Below are positions 1-7,617 of a stretch of 7,704 nucleotides of DNA, piece by piece. Position 1 is the first letter of the stretch; the number at the start of each line of letters is the position of its first letter. Source of the stretch: Candidatus Woesebacteria bacterium (lineage in GTDB: Bacteria; Patescibacteriota; Microgenomatia; UBA8517; UBA10165); the NCBI GenBank assembly GCA_002686465.1, contig NZCP01000051.1, positions 1 through 7,704 on the forward strand. The letters are read 5' to 3'. The translations under genes were made by a program, and so were the position numbers. Under the pieces are notes generated by a model. That model did no database searches and had not been told where the DNA came from. It saw nothing but the letters and a program-made list of their open reading frames with translations.

Positions 1-2631
<2,631 letters not shown>

Positions 2632-2687
2632 TGCTTATGAACAATGTCCATTCGCAGTACAACAAGACTTAATTTTCTTCTCTAAAC

Positions 2688-2707
2688 TTCAATCAAAAAT
2701 GATTGAA
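2688..2707 (-). other. Hairpin in the 23S leader
   Basis: TTCAATCA, a four-base loop, then TGATTGAA form a perfect 8-bp stem within the roughly 100-nt leader between the 23S promoter and the mature 5' end. There is no T-run after it, so it is not an intrinsic terminator. It may take part in rRNA processing or in protecting the leader; that role is a guess. I could not find a boxA-like antitermination sequence in the leader. Confidence 0.5.
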
Positions 2708-2737
2708 ATTGTTATTCCATTGACAAGGAACCTAGTT

Positions 2738-2766
2738 ATTCTATTAGATAAAGGATTTAGTGTCAA
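2738..2766 (-). promoter_or_regulatory. Sigma70-type promoter for 23S rRNA
   Basis: On the minus strand, TTGACA (2761-2766) is followed after exactly 17 bases by TAGAAT (2738-2743). This is a perfect -35 and a five-of-six -10 at ideal spacing. The predicted start, near 2731, lies about 100 nt before the estimated 23S 5' end. It follows directly after an intrinsic terminator, so the 23S gene appears to start its own transcript rather than continue from a 16S gene. Confidence 0.85.
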
Positions 2767-2771
2767 CAATT

Positions 2772-2816
2772 AAAAATCCCCTTCACTGTAAGCTACCAAA
2801 GGCCTAAGTAAAGGGG
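2772..2816 (-). terminator. Intrinsic terminator just upstream of the 23S promoter
   Basis: On the minus strand CCCCTTTACT (2807-2816) pairs with AGTGAAGGGG (2778-2787), a 10-bp stem including one G-U pair, with a 19-nt loop and the tail ATTTTTA. On the plus strand the same position is a C/A mismatch and no T-run follows, so it acts on minus-strand transcription. It would stop any transcript arriving from upstream six bases before the 23S -35 box. Confidence 0.82.
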
Positions 2817-2852
2817 TTATTAAGAAACCGAGTCTTTTACGGTTCAGGTAAA

Positions 2853-2881
2853 ATTATACTAAATCAAGAACAAAAGAACAA
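2853..2881 (-). promoter_or_regulatory. Second promoter-like element upstream of 23S
   Basis: TTGTTC (2876-2881) lies 17 bases before a perfect TATAAT (2853-2858) on the minus strand. A transcript starting near 2846 would run only about 75 nt before meeting the terminator at 2772-2816. It passes a small AACCG/CGGTT hairpin. It could make a short RNA, or feed 23S by read-through. The T-rich -35 also overlaps the tail of the hairpin at 2889-2905, so part of the match may be fortuitous. Confidence 0.5.
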
Positions 2882-2888
2882 ACCAGAA

Positions 2889-2968
2889 GCCACCCTAGTG
2901 GTGGCCGTCCCATCAGCTCCCCGGATTAGACGATGTTAGAACCTCTGTGATGGGTTGCCCCACCCTTT
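2889..2968 (-). ncRNA. Candidate structured RNA of unknown family, with terminator-like 3' hairpin
   Basis: The segment is GC-rich in an AT-rich intergenic region. Read on the minus strand, ACCC/GGGT can form a short hairpin (2952-2965). The same CCC can instead pair in a 7-bp stem CCCATCA/TGATGGG (2948-2954 with 2909-2915) closing a 32-nt loop. It ends in GCCACC, five-base loop, GGTGGC (2889-2905), followed by the T-rich run TTCTGGTTTGTTCTTTTG, which resembles an intrinsic terminator. The 5' AGGGTGG repeats the 3' strand of that terminator, so an antiterminator pairing with CCACC is possible. A weak -10-like CATAAT lies at 2974-2979, but no good -35 accompanies it. I do not recognise a named riboswitch or housekeeping RNA, and the strand could be the other one. 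Confidence 0.45.
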
Positions 2969-2983
2969 GATAGATTATGTTTT

Positions 2984-3026
2984 AGGTAAAAGAAAAAGCT
3001 TCAATGAAAGAATGGTTGAAGCTTTT
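2984..3026 (-). terminator. Terminator downstream of the small 3151-3393 gene, possibly bidirectional
   Basis: AAAAGCTTCAA (2994-3004) and TTGAAGCTTTT (3016-3026) form a perfect 11-bp stem with an 11-nt loop. On the minus strand the tail is TTTTTCTTTT, a good intrinsic terminator about 125 nt after the stop codon of the upstream minus-strand gene. On the plus strand the tail is weaker (GCAATCTTTATTT). The stretch between (3027-3150) holds no gene; a GC-rich plus-strand hairpin near 3063-3077 followed by TTTTGTTTTCTTTT may be a further weak terminator. Confidence 0.78.
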
Positions 3027-3150
3027 GCAATCTTTATTTATTGTTGAGACAGAGGATTCGTTGGCTCCCTGCGGGCCTTTTGTTTTCTTTTAGGTAATTA
3101 TCCTTTATATGACGTAGACTGAAATAGGAAAGATGGAAGTAGGCACGACC

Positions 3151-3393
3151 TTAACCTCGCATCAAAGCCTTAACTTCCAACATAAATTCTCTTACCTCCC
3201 TCTTTTCTTCCTCGGTACGGGGGTTAGATAGGGCAGATTTATGGATTTTGACTATTTCGATTAAGTCTTTTTCTTCTGGTATCACCTCAACCAAAAATCC
3301 TTCCAGTGCCTCCAGGGTTTTGATTTTTTCTGCCACATTCGCACTCAATAATGCAAATTCTTTCTCTGTTTTATCTTTGGTAGCAAAATACAA
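3151..3393 (-). CDS. Small charged helical protein of unknown function (80 aa)
   Basis: I do not recognise this protein. It is 80 residues, rich in Glu and Lys, with no signal peptide, membrane segment or Cys motif, and looks fully helical apart from a turn around residues 55-60 (SNPRTEEEK). The start is TTG at 3391-3393. This unusual start is supported by a strong ribosome binding site, GGAGG at 3402-3406, 8 bases upstream. The stop is TAA, and a good terminator follows at 2984-3026. The upstream minus-strand gene is separated from it by the terminator at 3451-3491, so it either has its own promoter (I see only a poor one, TTGTTT near 3445) or depends on read-through. The overlapping plus-strand frame at 3248-3493 is less convincing, having no comparable start site. 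Moderately likely to be a real gene. Confidence 0.6.
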   Translation of the reverse strand: MYFATKDKTEKEFALLSANVAEKIKTLEALEGFLVEVIPEEKDLIEIVKIHKSALSNPRTEEEKREVREFMLEVKALMRG

Positions 3394-3450
3394 GATAACT
3401 GCCTCCAGAGGGGCGGAGCATAAGAAAACTAGTTCGGGTGAAAAAACAAG

Positions 3451-3491
3451 AATAGAAAAGCCACCTTACGACCCTACTCGTAAGGTGGCTT
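3451..3491 (-). terminator. Strong intrinsic terminator of the 3511-3981 gene
   Basis: A perfect 14-bp stem (3458-3471 with 3478-3491; AAGCCACCTTACGA and its complement) has a 6-nt loop and a minus-strand tail TTTTCTATT. It lies 19 bases after the stop codon of the minus-strand gene above it, which supports that gene being real. Confidence 0.9.
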
Positions 3492-3510
3492 GAATAAGTT
3501 AGTGCTCGTA

Positions 3511-3981
3511 TTAGAGCACGTTCCAAAGTGCTTCATCAAAAGAAATCTCACCTTCTTGGTAGCGTGTCAATGGGTCGGTAGTGGATTTACACACCTGTTC
3601 GAGGTTGGTGTATGCTTCACTGTCCGCTTTACCAGAGAGCCGAGCGAGTGCCAACATGTGTTGAGCGTCGGTATTGGAGAGTTTCTGTTGGGCTTCGGCA
3701 AGCTGGTCAAGTGACTCGGCAAGGTCAGCAATTTGCTCACGTACCGCTAATGGGATTCGATGTTGACATTCTTGACTGATACTTGCTATCAGATTGAGAG
3801 CTTTCAGGAGAATTTTGGCGGATTGGTCGTTAACAGCCGAGACATTTTCTGACATTTGAAGGGCGATTTTGCGAGCTTCGGAGAACTTTTCTCCGTCGCT
3901 CAATTCTCTTATCTCAAAGTCAAATGTCAGTGTTTGACCGTCTCGTGCTTCAACCGTAATTTCGCCGGATTCTTTATTCAC
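3511..3981 (-). CDS. Uncharacterised acidic helical protein (156 aa)
   Basis: I do not recognise a family. The N-terminus (about residues 5-27, EITVEARDGQTLTFDFEIREL) looks like a short beta hairpin. Residues 30-112 are predicted helical, with heptad-like Leu/Ala patterns (ADLAESLDQLAEAQQKL) that suggest a coiled coil. The C-terminal tail TDPLTRYQEGEISFDEALWNVL is acidic and aromatic. No signal peptide or membrane segment is visible, so it is probably cytoplasmic. A longer frame begins at ATG 3990, but AAAGGAG (3991-3997) abuts that ATG. GTG at 3979-3981 sits 9 bases from it, the normal spacing, so I choose GTG. A strong terminator follows 19 bases after the TAA stop. No convincing promoter was found upstream. 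The gene is divergent from purM across about 270 bases. Its size and composition recall small accessory proteins of phage or plasmid modules, but that is only an impression. Confidence 0.72.
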   Translation of the reverse strand: MNKESGEITVEARDGQTLTFDFEIRELSDGEKFSEARKIALQMSENVSAVNDQSAKILLKALNLIASISQECQHRIPLAVREQIADLAESLDQLAEAQQKLSNTDAQHMLALARLSGKADSEAYTNLEQVCKSTTDPLTRYQEGEISFDEALWNVL

Positions 3982-4158
3982 TTTGTGCATCTCCTTTCGC
4001 AGAACAGATTAGAAATGCCCAAGATTCAGACACTTCAGGCTACTCACGAAAGGAAGGCGACAAGATCAGCTCGTATCGGTATGAGGGAACCCTACATGCT
4101 TTGATACCCGCCACAAAGTTCACCAAGTTCATTGAGACAGAAGGGCATCTTGAGAAGT

Positions 4159-4187
4159 TTGACGCGCGAAGATCCATAGCTTATCTT
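4159..4187 (+). promoter_or_regulatory. Possible promoter of purM
   Basis: TTGACG (4159-4164) is followed after 17 bases by TATCTT (4182-4187). The -35 matches five of six positions and the -10 four of six. The predicted start near 4194 gives a leader of about 60 nt before the purM start. It is the best candidate in the region. Confidence 0.5.
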
Positions 4188-4199
4188 ACGAACAGATAA
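4181..4199. promoter_or_regulatory. Inverted repeat over the purM promoter -10, possible operator
   Basis: TTATCT (4181-4186) and AGATAA (4194-4199) form a perfect inverted repeat around a 7-base spacer. It covers the proposed -10 box and transcription start, where a repressor would bind. It does not resemble the E. coli PurR site. A six-base arm in AT-rich DNA can occur by chance. Confidence 0.3.
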
Positions 4200-4254
4200 T
4201 CTAGCACGACCAAAATACTCACCCCAATTTCAGGTTCACGAAATGGAGGAAACG

Positions 4255-5298
4255 ATGAATGGCGGAGATAAATACAAGCAAGCGGGTGTCAATGTCGATG
4301 CGGGCAATCTCTTTGCCGAAATGATACGGGAAAGGGTACAAAGAGCTTGGATAGAAGCGGAAAACACCATCGGGGGATTTGCCGGTAGAGGATGCATCCC
4401 AGAAGGCGCCAGCTTCATTGACGCATCCAATGATGGAACTGGTACCAAGATCATATTAGCCGCACTTGCCGAGAAATTTTATGGTATAGGGCAGGACGCT
4501 GTTGCAATGGGCGCAGTTGACACTTATGTTAGCGGTAGTATGCCAAAATACCTACTAGACACACTTGATGTGGCCGAGTTACGGCCAGAACTACACATCC
4601 AGATAATTGAAAGTGTTATTCGCGGATGCATAATAGCGGGGTGTCGCCTTATAGGTGGTGAAACAGCAGAACTGCCAGATATGTTCAAGTATCCGTGGAT
4701 GGTAAATCTGAATGTGGCCTCAATAGGATTTCCTACTCCAGAGTTGGAGTACGTGCCTGTTAAGGCAGGTCAGCGTGTTTATGGGTGGTTGTCTCATGGG
4801 GTGGCATCGAACGGGTTTTCTTTAATTCGAGAAATCTTCAAGTTAAAAGACGATCCATCTGTTGTGCGTAGACGTTTGCAGAAAAAGTGGAAGGGATTCG
4901 CTGAACAAACTCTTGCAGACGTACTACTGCAACCAACGCCTATCTGGATCAGGGAGATAGAACAGGAACGTAAACGCGGAGTATGGTTCGCTGGCCACGC
5001 ACACATTACTGGCGGTGGTATGATTGATAACTTTCCACGGATTTTACCACCAGAGCTCAAAGCGGTTATTTACCGCAATGCATGGAAGCGTCCGCCCATT
5101 TTCTCACTCATTCAGCAAGAAGGCCAAGTTTCGGATGAAGATATGGATCGTACCTTCAATCAGGGAATTATGGTCGGGTCAATCGTATCCGCCATAGGTA
5201 AACAACCCAGTACGCCTCTGCTGATTGGAGTAGTGGAGACGCGAAAAGACAATGAGCCTCAGGTACAGTTCACTGGTGCCTACAGTGATTCACAATAA
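4255..5298 (+). CDS. purM: Phosphoribosylformylglycinamidine cyclo-ligase (AIR synthetase)
   Basis: PurM closes the imidazole ring of AIR: it uses ATP to convert formylglycinamidine ribonucleotide to 5-aminoimidazole ribonucleotide, the fifth step of de novo purine synthesis, in the cytoplasm as a homodimer. At 347 residues it has the family's normal length. Family signatures appear in order: YKQAGVNVDAGN (7-18), NDGTGTK (59-65, usually DGVGTK), DAVAMGAVD (81-89), GGETAELPDMF (134-144, the PurM hallmark), SNGFSL (185-190), LLQPTPIWI (224-232), HAHITGGGMIDNFPR (248-262) and RTFNQGI (299-305). The ATG at 4255 is chosen over the in-frame ATG at 4243: GGAGG at 4246-4250 precedes it by 4 bases, whereas the earlier ATG has no such site and would add residues not found in PurM. 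The motif usually reading CVND is AVD here, and GAEPLFFLDY is GSMPKYLLDT, so it is divergent, but no frame break or stop is seen. No other purine gene is adjacent. A terminator follows at 5345. Confidence 0.93.
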   Translation: MNGGDKYKQAGVNVDAGNLFAEMIRERVQRAWIEAENTIGGFAGRGCIPEGASFIDASNDGTGTKIILAALAEKFYGIGQDAVAMGAVDTYVSGSMPKYLLDTLDVAELRPELHIQIIESVIRGCIIAGCRLIGGETAELPDMFKYPWMVNLNVASIGFPTPELEYVPVKAGQRVYGWLSHGVASNGFSLIREIFKLKDDPSVVRRRLQKKWKGFAEQTLADVLLQPTPIWIREIEQERKRGVWFAGHAHITGGGMIDNFPRILPPELKAVIYRNAWKRPPIFSLIQQEGQVSDEDMDRTFNQGIMVGSIVSAIGKQPSTPLLIGVVETRKDNEPQVQFTGAYSDSQ

Positions 5299-5314
5299 GT
5301 TAGTAACTCGGATT

Positions 5315-5337
5315 CTTTCAGATGTATTATCTGAAGG
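5315..5337 (+). other. Hairpin between purM and its terminator
   Basis: CTTTCAGAT and ATCTGAAGG form a 9-bp stem with one T-G pair and a 5-base loop, starting 17 bases after the purM stop. It has no T-run of its own. It may stabilise the mRNA 3' end ahead of the terminator. Confidence 0.5.
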
Positions 5338-5344
5338 GAGACAG

Positions 5345-5367
5345 CCCAACACCACGTTGGGTTTTTT
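5345..5367 (+). terminator. Intrinsic terminator of purM
   Basis: CCCAAC (5345-5350), loop ACCAC, GTTGGG (5356-5361), then six T residues. The opposite strand has no T-run, so it acts on plus-strand transcription from purM. Confidence 0.9.
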
Positions 5368-5375
5368 AATTCCTA

Positions 5376-5423
5376 CGGAAATGGAAATGTTTTACAAGTA
5401 AAGCTTCCTCTTTACATTTTCGG
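5376..5423. repeat. Imperfect palindrome beside the transposase remnant, possible IS end
   Basis: CGGAAATG (5376-5383) has a near-complement at CATTTTCG (5415-5422). Nested inside are GTAAAG/CTTTAC (5398-5403 with 5410-5415) and the short palindrome TTTACAAGTAAA (5391-5402). It lies 26 bases past the transposase stop codon, where the right end of the element would be expected. I did not find a matching inverted copy beyond the other side of the transposase, so the boundaries of the element remain undefined. Confidence 0.4.
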
Positions 5424-5448
5424 CATCAGAACCATAAGTAAAACCACC

Positions 5449-6147
5449 TCATATCTCGAACCGAAAAAACACCTTAGGTAAGGCACTATTCACGATTTCC
5501 TTTACGTTCTCTGAGAAGTAGGTAGAAAACTCACTACCATGATCACTCTGTAGTATTTTAAACGGACAAGGGAATCTGTCTTTAGCCGAGTAGGCAAACA
5601 ACAAACTCCGATGAGTATTTATCCTTTCTGACACTCTAGCCCAAGCCCAACGAGAACAAACATCAATTAAAGTGTAGACGTACAAATTACCGGGAATCAG
5701 ATGGATAGTATCAATCTGGATTAAATCGCCAGGCTGATGAACCAAAGGCCTACTTTCGGAGAAGTGCCAACGCTTCCAAGGAGATCTGTGTTTAATTAAC
5801 CCCTCTCGTTTCAAAGTCCTCTTAACCGAACTTAAACTTACCAACCATCCTTCTCTTTTCAACTCTTCATGTACCACCTCGGCACACCTGTTACTCCGTA
5901 ACCTTACCTCAACAATCTTACTTACCAACTCCTCACTTAATTGATTAGGATGTCTATTGGGTCTAGAACTCTCCGTCGGAATCACCAGCCTGTTGCTTAC
6001 TCGAGCCTTCTTTACCCAACGCACAATCGTGGATTGATTGAAACCGGTATGTCTAGCTACCTTCCTAGTACTCCAACCATCACGAATTACCAACTTAGCT
6101 GCCTTCATTCTTATCCTCGGCAGATGAGGATTTTTTGTGTATGCCAT
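5449..6147 (-). pseudogene. IS481-like DDE transposase with internal deletion (remnant)
   Basis: The product (232 aa) has two helix-turn-helix segments (about residues 13-48, GWSTRKVARHTGFNQSTIVRWVKK, and 68-120) followed by the start of an RNase H-fold DDE domain. The first catalytic Asp is D146 in QIDTIHL and the second is D202 in LQSDHGSEF. After SENVK (residue 216) the sequence ends with about 16 residues, EIVNSALPKVFFRFEI. The third acidic residue normally follows some 35 residues after the second, within a PxDNAxxERFN-like segment, and is absent. Full-length relatives are about 320-350 aa, so roughly 100 residues are gone. The last residues look like a genuine C-terminus, suggesting an in-frame internal deletion, but this is inference. 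The start is ATG at 6147, with GAGG four bases upstream; an ATG ten codons earlier has no site. A GCATC/GATGC hairpin (6161-6175) overlaps the mRNA leader. It abuts the resolvase remnant head to head and should be inactive. Confidence 0.85.
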
Positions 6148-6179
6148 ATCCTCTATTCTAGCATCGGAGTGATGCATAG

Positions 6180-6539
6180 GTATTGACTAGAAAGCATAGT
6201 GTGGGAGAGTTGAGTTCTATCACTTGAAAGGAGTGGCAACCAAATGTTCGCTTACTGGGTTTTATTTTTGTTTTGTATGGTCTGTTGGCTATCGCCTCCG
6301 AAATCGAACGAGACCTTATTAGCCAACGCACCAAAGAAGCCCTCAAAGCCAAAAAGAAACAGGGTATCAAAATCGGAAGACCCAAAGGGTCATTCAAGAG
6401 CAAACTTGACCCGCTCAAACCAGAAATAGAAGCCTTGCTAAACAATGGGGCAACTCAAAAGTTTATCGCCCAAAGATACAACACCACTGAAGCGACATTG
6501 AGCCGATGGGTAAAGAGAGTTGGGTTGAAGAAACAATGA
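6180..6539 (+). pseudogene. Serine recombinase (resolvase/invertase family), C-terminal fragment
   Basis: Serine recombinases cut and rejoin DNA through a Ser nucleophile in an N-terminal domain. Here only the C-terminal half remains. The long dimerisation helix is recognisable as ASEIERDLISQRTKEALKAKKKQG (6293-6364), the linker as IKIGRPKGS, and the DNA-binding helix-turn-helix as ATQKFIAQRYNTTEATLSRWVKR (6450-6518). The catalytic domain with the YxRxS motif is missing. The same frame extends upstream through weakly resolvase-like sequence to about 6180 but is broken by a TGA at 6225-6227, so a premature stop is likely. A TTG at 6273 could start an 88-residue protein, but it has no ribosome binding site. 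AAGGAG at 6228-6233 points instead to an ATG (6244) in another frame with no recognisable product. The N-terminal part was probably lost when the adjacent transposase remnant arrived. A small DNA-binding peptide could still be made. Confidence 0.85.
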
Positions 6540-6602
6540 CCTGTGGACGCTATCAGGGACTTTGAAGGGAAGTGGTAAAACAACTCACAGGGAGGGATTG
6601 AA

Positions 6603-7211
6603 TTGGAGGAACTGAGACAAGAAATTCTGGTTGAGCTTTACAAAGAACAGCTATCCCAAATTAGACATCAAGATGCACTGGATACAAGGCTGTTTCTTAT
6701 AATTCCAGGAATGGCAGGATTTTTGATTTTTGCTGTAACCTACCTTAGTAAAAGCAGTGAGTTTCCTTTAGGGATAGAGGCAAATTCTCTCTTTGCCGCT
6801 GTCGGACTTTTAATTGTGAGCTTTGCATTTTCAGGAATTTATACCGCTATCAAAAGTTGGATTAACTTCAGTAGGTTTTTTACGAGGTTTGCTCTCATTG
6901 AGAGAAAGCTAAACTTAGTTGAAATGGATATAATGCCAGAAAGGTTATCTTACAAACCACCCAAAGATAGTTGGCACGCTTTAAGAAGATTAGTGTGGAG
7001 TTTCCGTTCTACACTAATTTTTTTTTACATAGTCCTAGTATCGTTCGGTTTTTTCCTTATTTCCCGACACTTACTAACAAGCATCTTAGCGGCTATTGGT
7101 TTAACTATAGTTGGACTACTGCTTGCCCTTGCTCCTATCAATAGTGAACTCAAAGAAATTCACGCTCTTTATTTCGACAAAAAATCCACCCAATCAAAGA
7201 TTAGTGATTAG
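6603..7211 (+). CDS. Four-helix membrane protein of unknown function (202 aa)
   Basis: I do not recognise a family. The protein has a charged, helical N-terminus (residues 1-28, MEELRQEILVELYKEQ...), a hydrophobic hairpin (about 30-48 and 62-82), a long basic cytoplasmic-looking stretch (83-134) and a second hydrophobic hairpin (about 135-154 and 157-177). It ends in a hydrophilic tail. The arrangement of two transmembrane pairs with cytosolic helical termini is loosely reminiscent of SLATT-type pore proteins, but no signature supports that. The start is TTG at 6603, backed by GGGAGGG (6590-6596) six bases upstream. No ATG of comparable quality exists. No clear promoter was found; the resolvase remnant ends 63 bases upstream. 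The TAG stop (7209-7211) lies inside a hairpin that terminates the convergent gene. No T-run follows on the plus strand, so its own terminator is not evident. Confidence 0.8.
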   Translation: MEELRQEILVELYKEQLSQIRHQDALDTRLFLIIPGMAGFLIFAVTYLSKSSEFPLGIEANSLFAAVGLLIVSFAFSGIYTAIKSWINFSRFFTRFALIERKLNLVEMDIMPERLSYKPPKDSWHALRRLVWSFRSTLIFFYIVLVSFGFFLISRHLLTSILAAIGLTIVGLLLALAPINSELKEIHALYFDKKSTQSKISD

Positions 7212-7216
7212 GTGGA
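7179..7216 (-). terminator. Terminator of the minus-strand 7240-7467 gene, inside the convergent gene
   Basis: On the minus strand TCCACC-AATCA pairs with TGATT-GGTGGA (7205-7216 with 7185-7196, one mismatch), with an 8-base loop and a tail of six T residues (7179-7184). It lies 23 bases past the stop of the minus-strand gene. It overlaps the last codons and stop of the plus-strand gene. On the plus strand the six-base run precedes the stem, so it works in one direction only. Confidence 0.85.
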
Positions 7217-7239
7217 CTATTACAAGAGCGGAGTTATTG

Positions 7240-7467
7240 TTAAAACCAACTGCCATATCTTGCATCTTCTGACTTGTTGCCGAAGTACGCCGCCAAAAGT
7301 CCCGACAAAGCAAAAATGATGGCACAAATGATAGGAACTATCAGAGTTGTTTGTTCAAAAGTTGCTCCAATTCCTAACACAATTGTCAATGCAAGACATA
7401 GTTTATGCAATGATACACAGATTGCACCAATCACTTCAATAAGGTCTTGTCTTTTTTCTTTACCCAT
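7240..7467 (-). CDS. Small two-helix membrane protein of unknown function (75 aa)
   Basis: I do not recognise a family. The 75-residue product has a short basic N-terminus (MGKEKRQD), two hydrophobic helices (about residues 14-36 and 41-62) joined by a short loop (TFEQT), and a hydrophilic C-terminus GNKSEDARYGSWF. Two-helix proteins of this size include holins, small toxins and envelope-stress peptides; nothing here distinguishes among these. The frame stays open upstream to a TTG at 7572 (110 aa). I choose ATG 7467 because AAAGGGGA (7477-7484) precedes it by 9 bases, while the longer starts have no such site. The gene has its own strong promoter (7618-7646) with a palindrome over the start site, a leader of about 140 nt, and its own terminator (7179-7216). 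It is therefore a monocistronic unit, probably regulated. It converges on the membrane-protein gene to its left. Confidence 0.75.
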   Translation of the reverse strand: MGKEKRQDLIEVIGAICVSLHKLCLALTIVLGIGATFEQTTLIVPIICAIIFALSGLLAAYFGNKSEDARYGSWF

Positions 7468-7590
7468 TTGGGCACTTCCCCTTTCTGGGACATATTTCCC
7501 GCCCAGAAGGAGAAGTCTAACCAGCCACGAGAGATATGCCCAAAAATTGAGAGACAACTCTCTCATGGTCAAGAATCAAACAAAAGAGCT

Positions 7591-7612
7591 TACTACTAAT
7601 GAATTAGCAGTA
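7591..7612. promoter_or_regulatory. Palindrome at the transcription start, probable operator
   Basis: TACTACTAAT and ATTAGCAGTA are inverted copies with one mismatch, separated by GA: a 22-bp palindrome that is near-perfect. It begins 5 bases downstream of the -10 box and covers the predicted start, a classical repressor position. No regulator gene is present in the window. It could also form a hairpin at the 5' end of the mRNA. Confidence 0.6.
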
Positions 7613-7617
7613 GAGAC

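Larger units (their letters stand above)
3982..4254. other. Intergenic region between divergent genes
   Basis: This stretch contains the ribosome binding site of the minus-strand gene at its left end and the purM leader at its right end. One plus-strand frame stays open from about 4017 to 4199 (ending LEKFDARRSIAYLTNR) but has no ATG and no ribosome binding site, so I do not call it. A possible promoter (4159-4187) and inverted repeat (4181-4199) are listed separately. I see no other gene or RNA. Confidence 0.6.

Noticed and set aside
2889..2968. Possible cobalamin riboswitch, because AATCCGG and GCTGA occur close together on the minus strand
   Set aside because: The spacing differs, the rest of the roughly 200-nt cobalamin core is absent, and no cobalamin-related gene follows. 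SRP RNA, tmRNA, 5S, tRNA, ZTP and fluoride patterns also do not fit.
3856..4104. Plus-strand 82-codon frame overlapping the start of the minus-strand gene
   Set aside because: Most of it is antisense to a better-supported gene that has a good ribosome binding site and terminator. It lacks both.
4017..4199. Open plus-strand frame without ATG, ending LEKFDARRSIAYLTNR
   Set aside because: No start codon with a ribosome binding site, and no recognisable domain. A run of about 60 codons can occur by chance.
4236..5060. Minus-strand frames of 72 and 88 codons inside purM
   Set aside because: They are antisense to a clear purM and have no start-site signal or known product.
6225..6227. TGA inside the resolvase frame read as glycine, as in Gracilibacteria and Absconditabacteria
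   Set aside because: The intact genes, including purM with its many glycines, contain no in-frame TGA, so the standard code is simpler and a premature stop in a pseudogene explains it.
6158..6445. Minus-strand 95-codon frame across the resolvase remnant
   Set aside because: It is antisense to recognisable resolvase sequence and has no recognisable domain.
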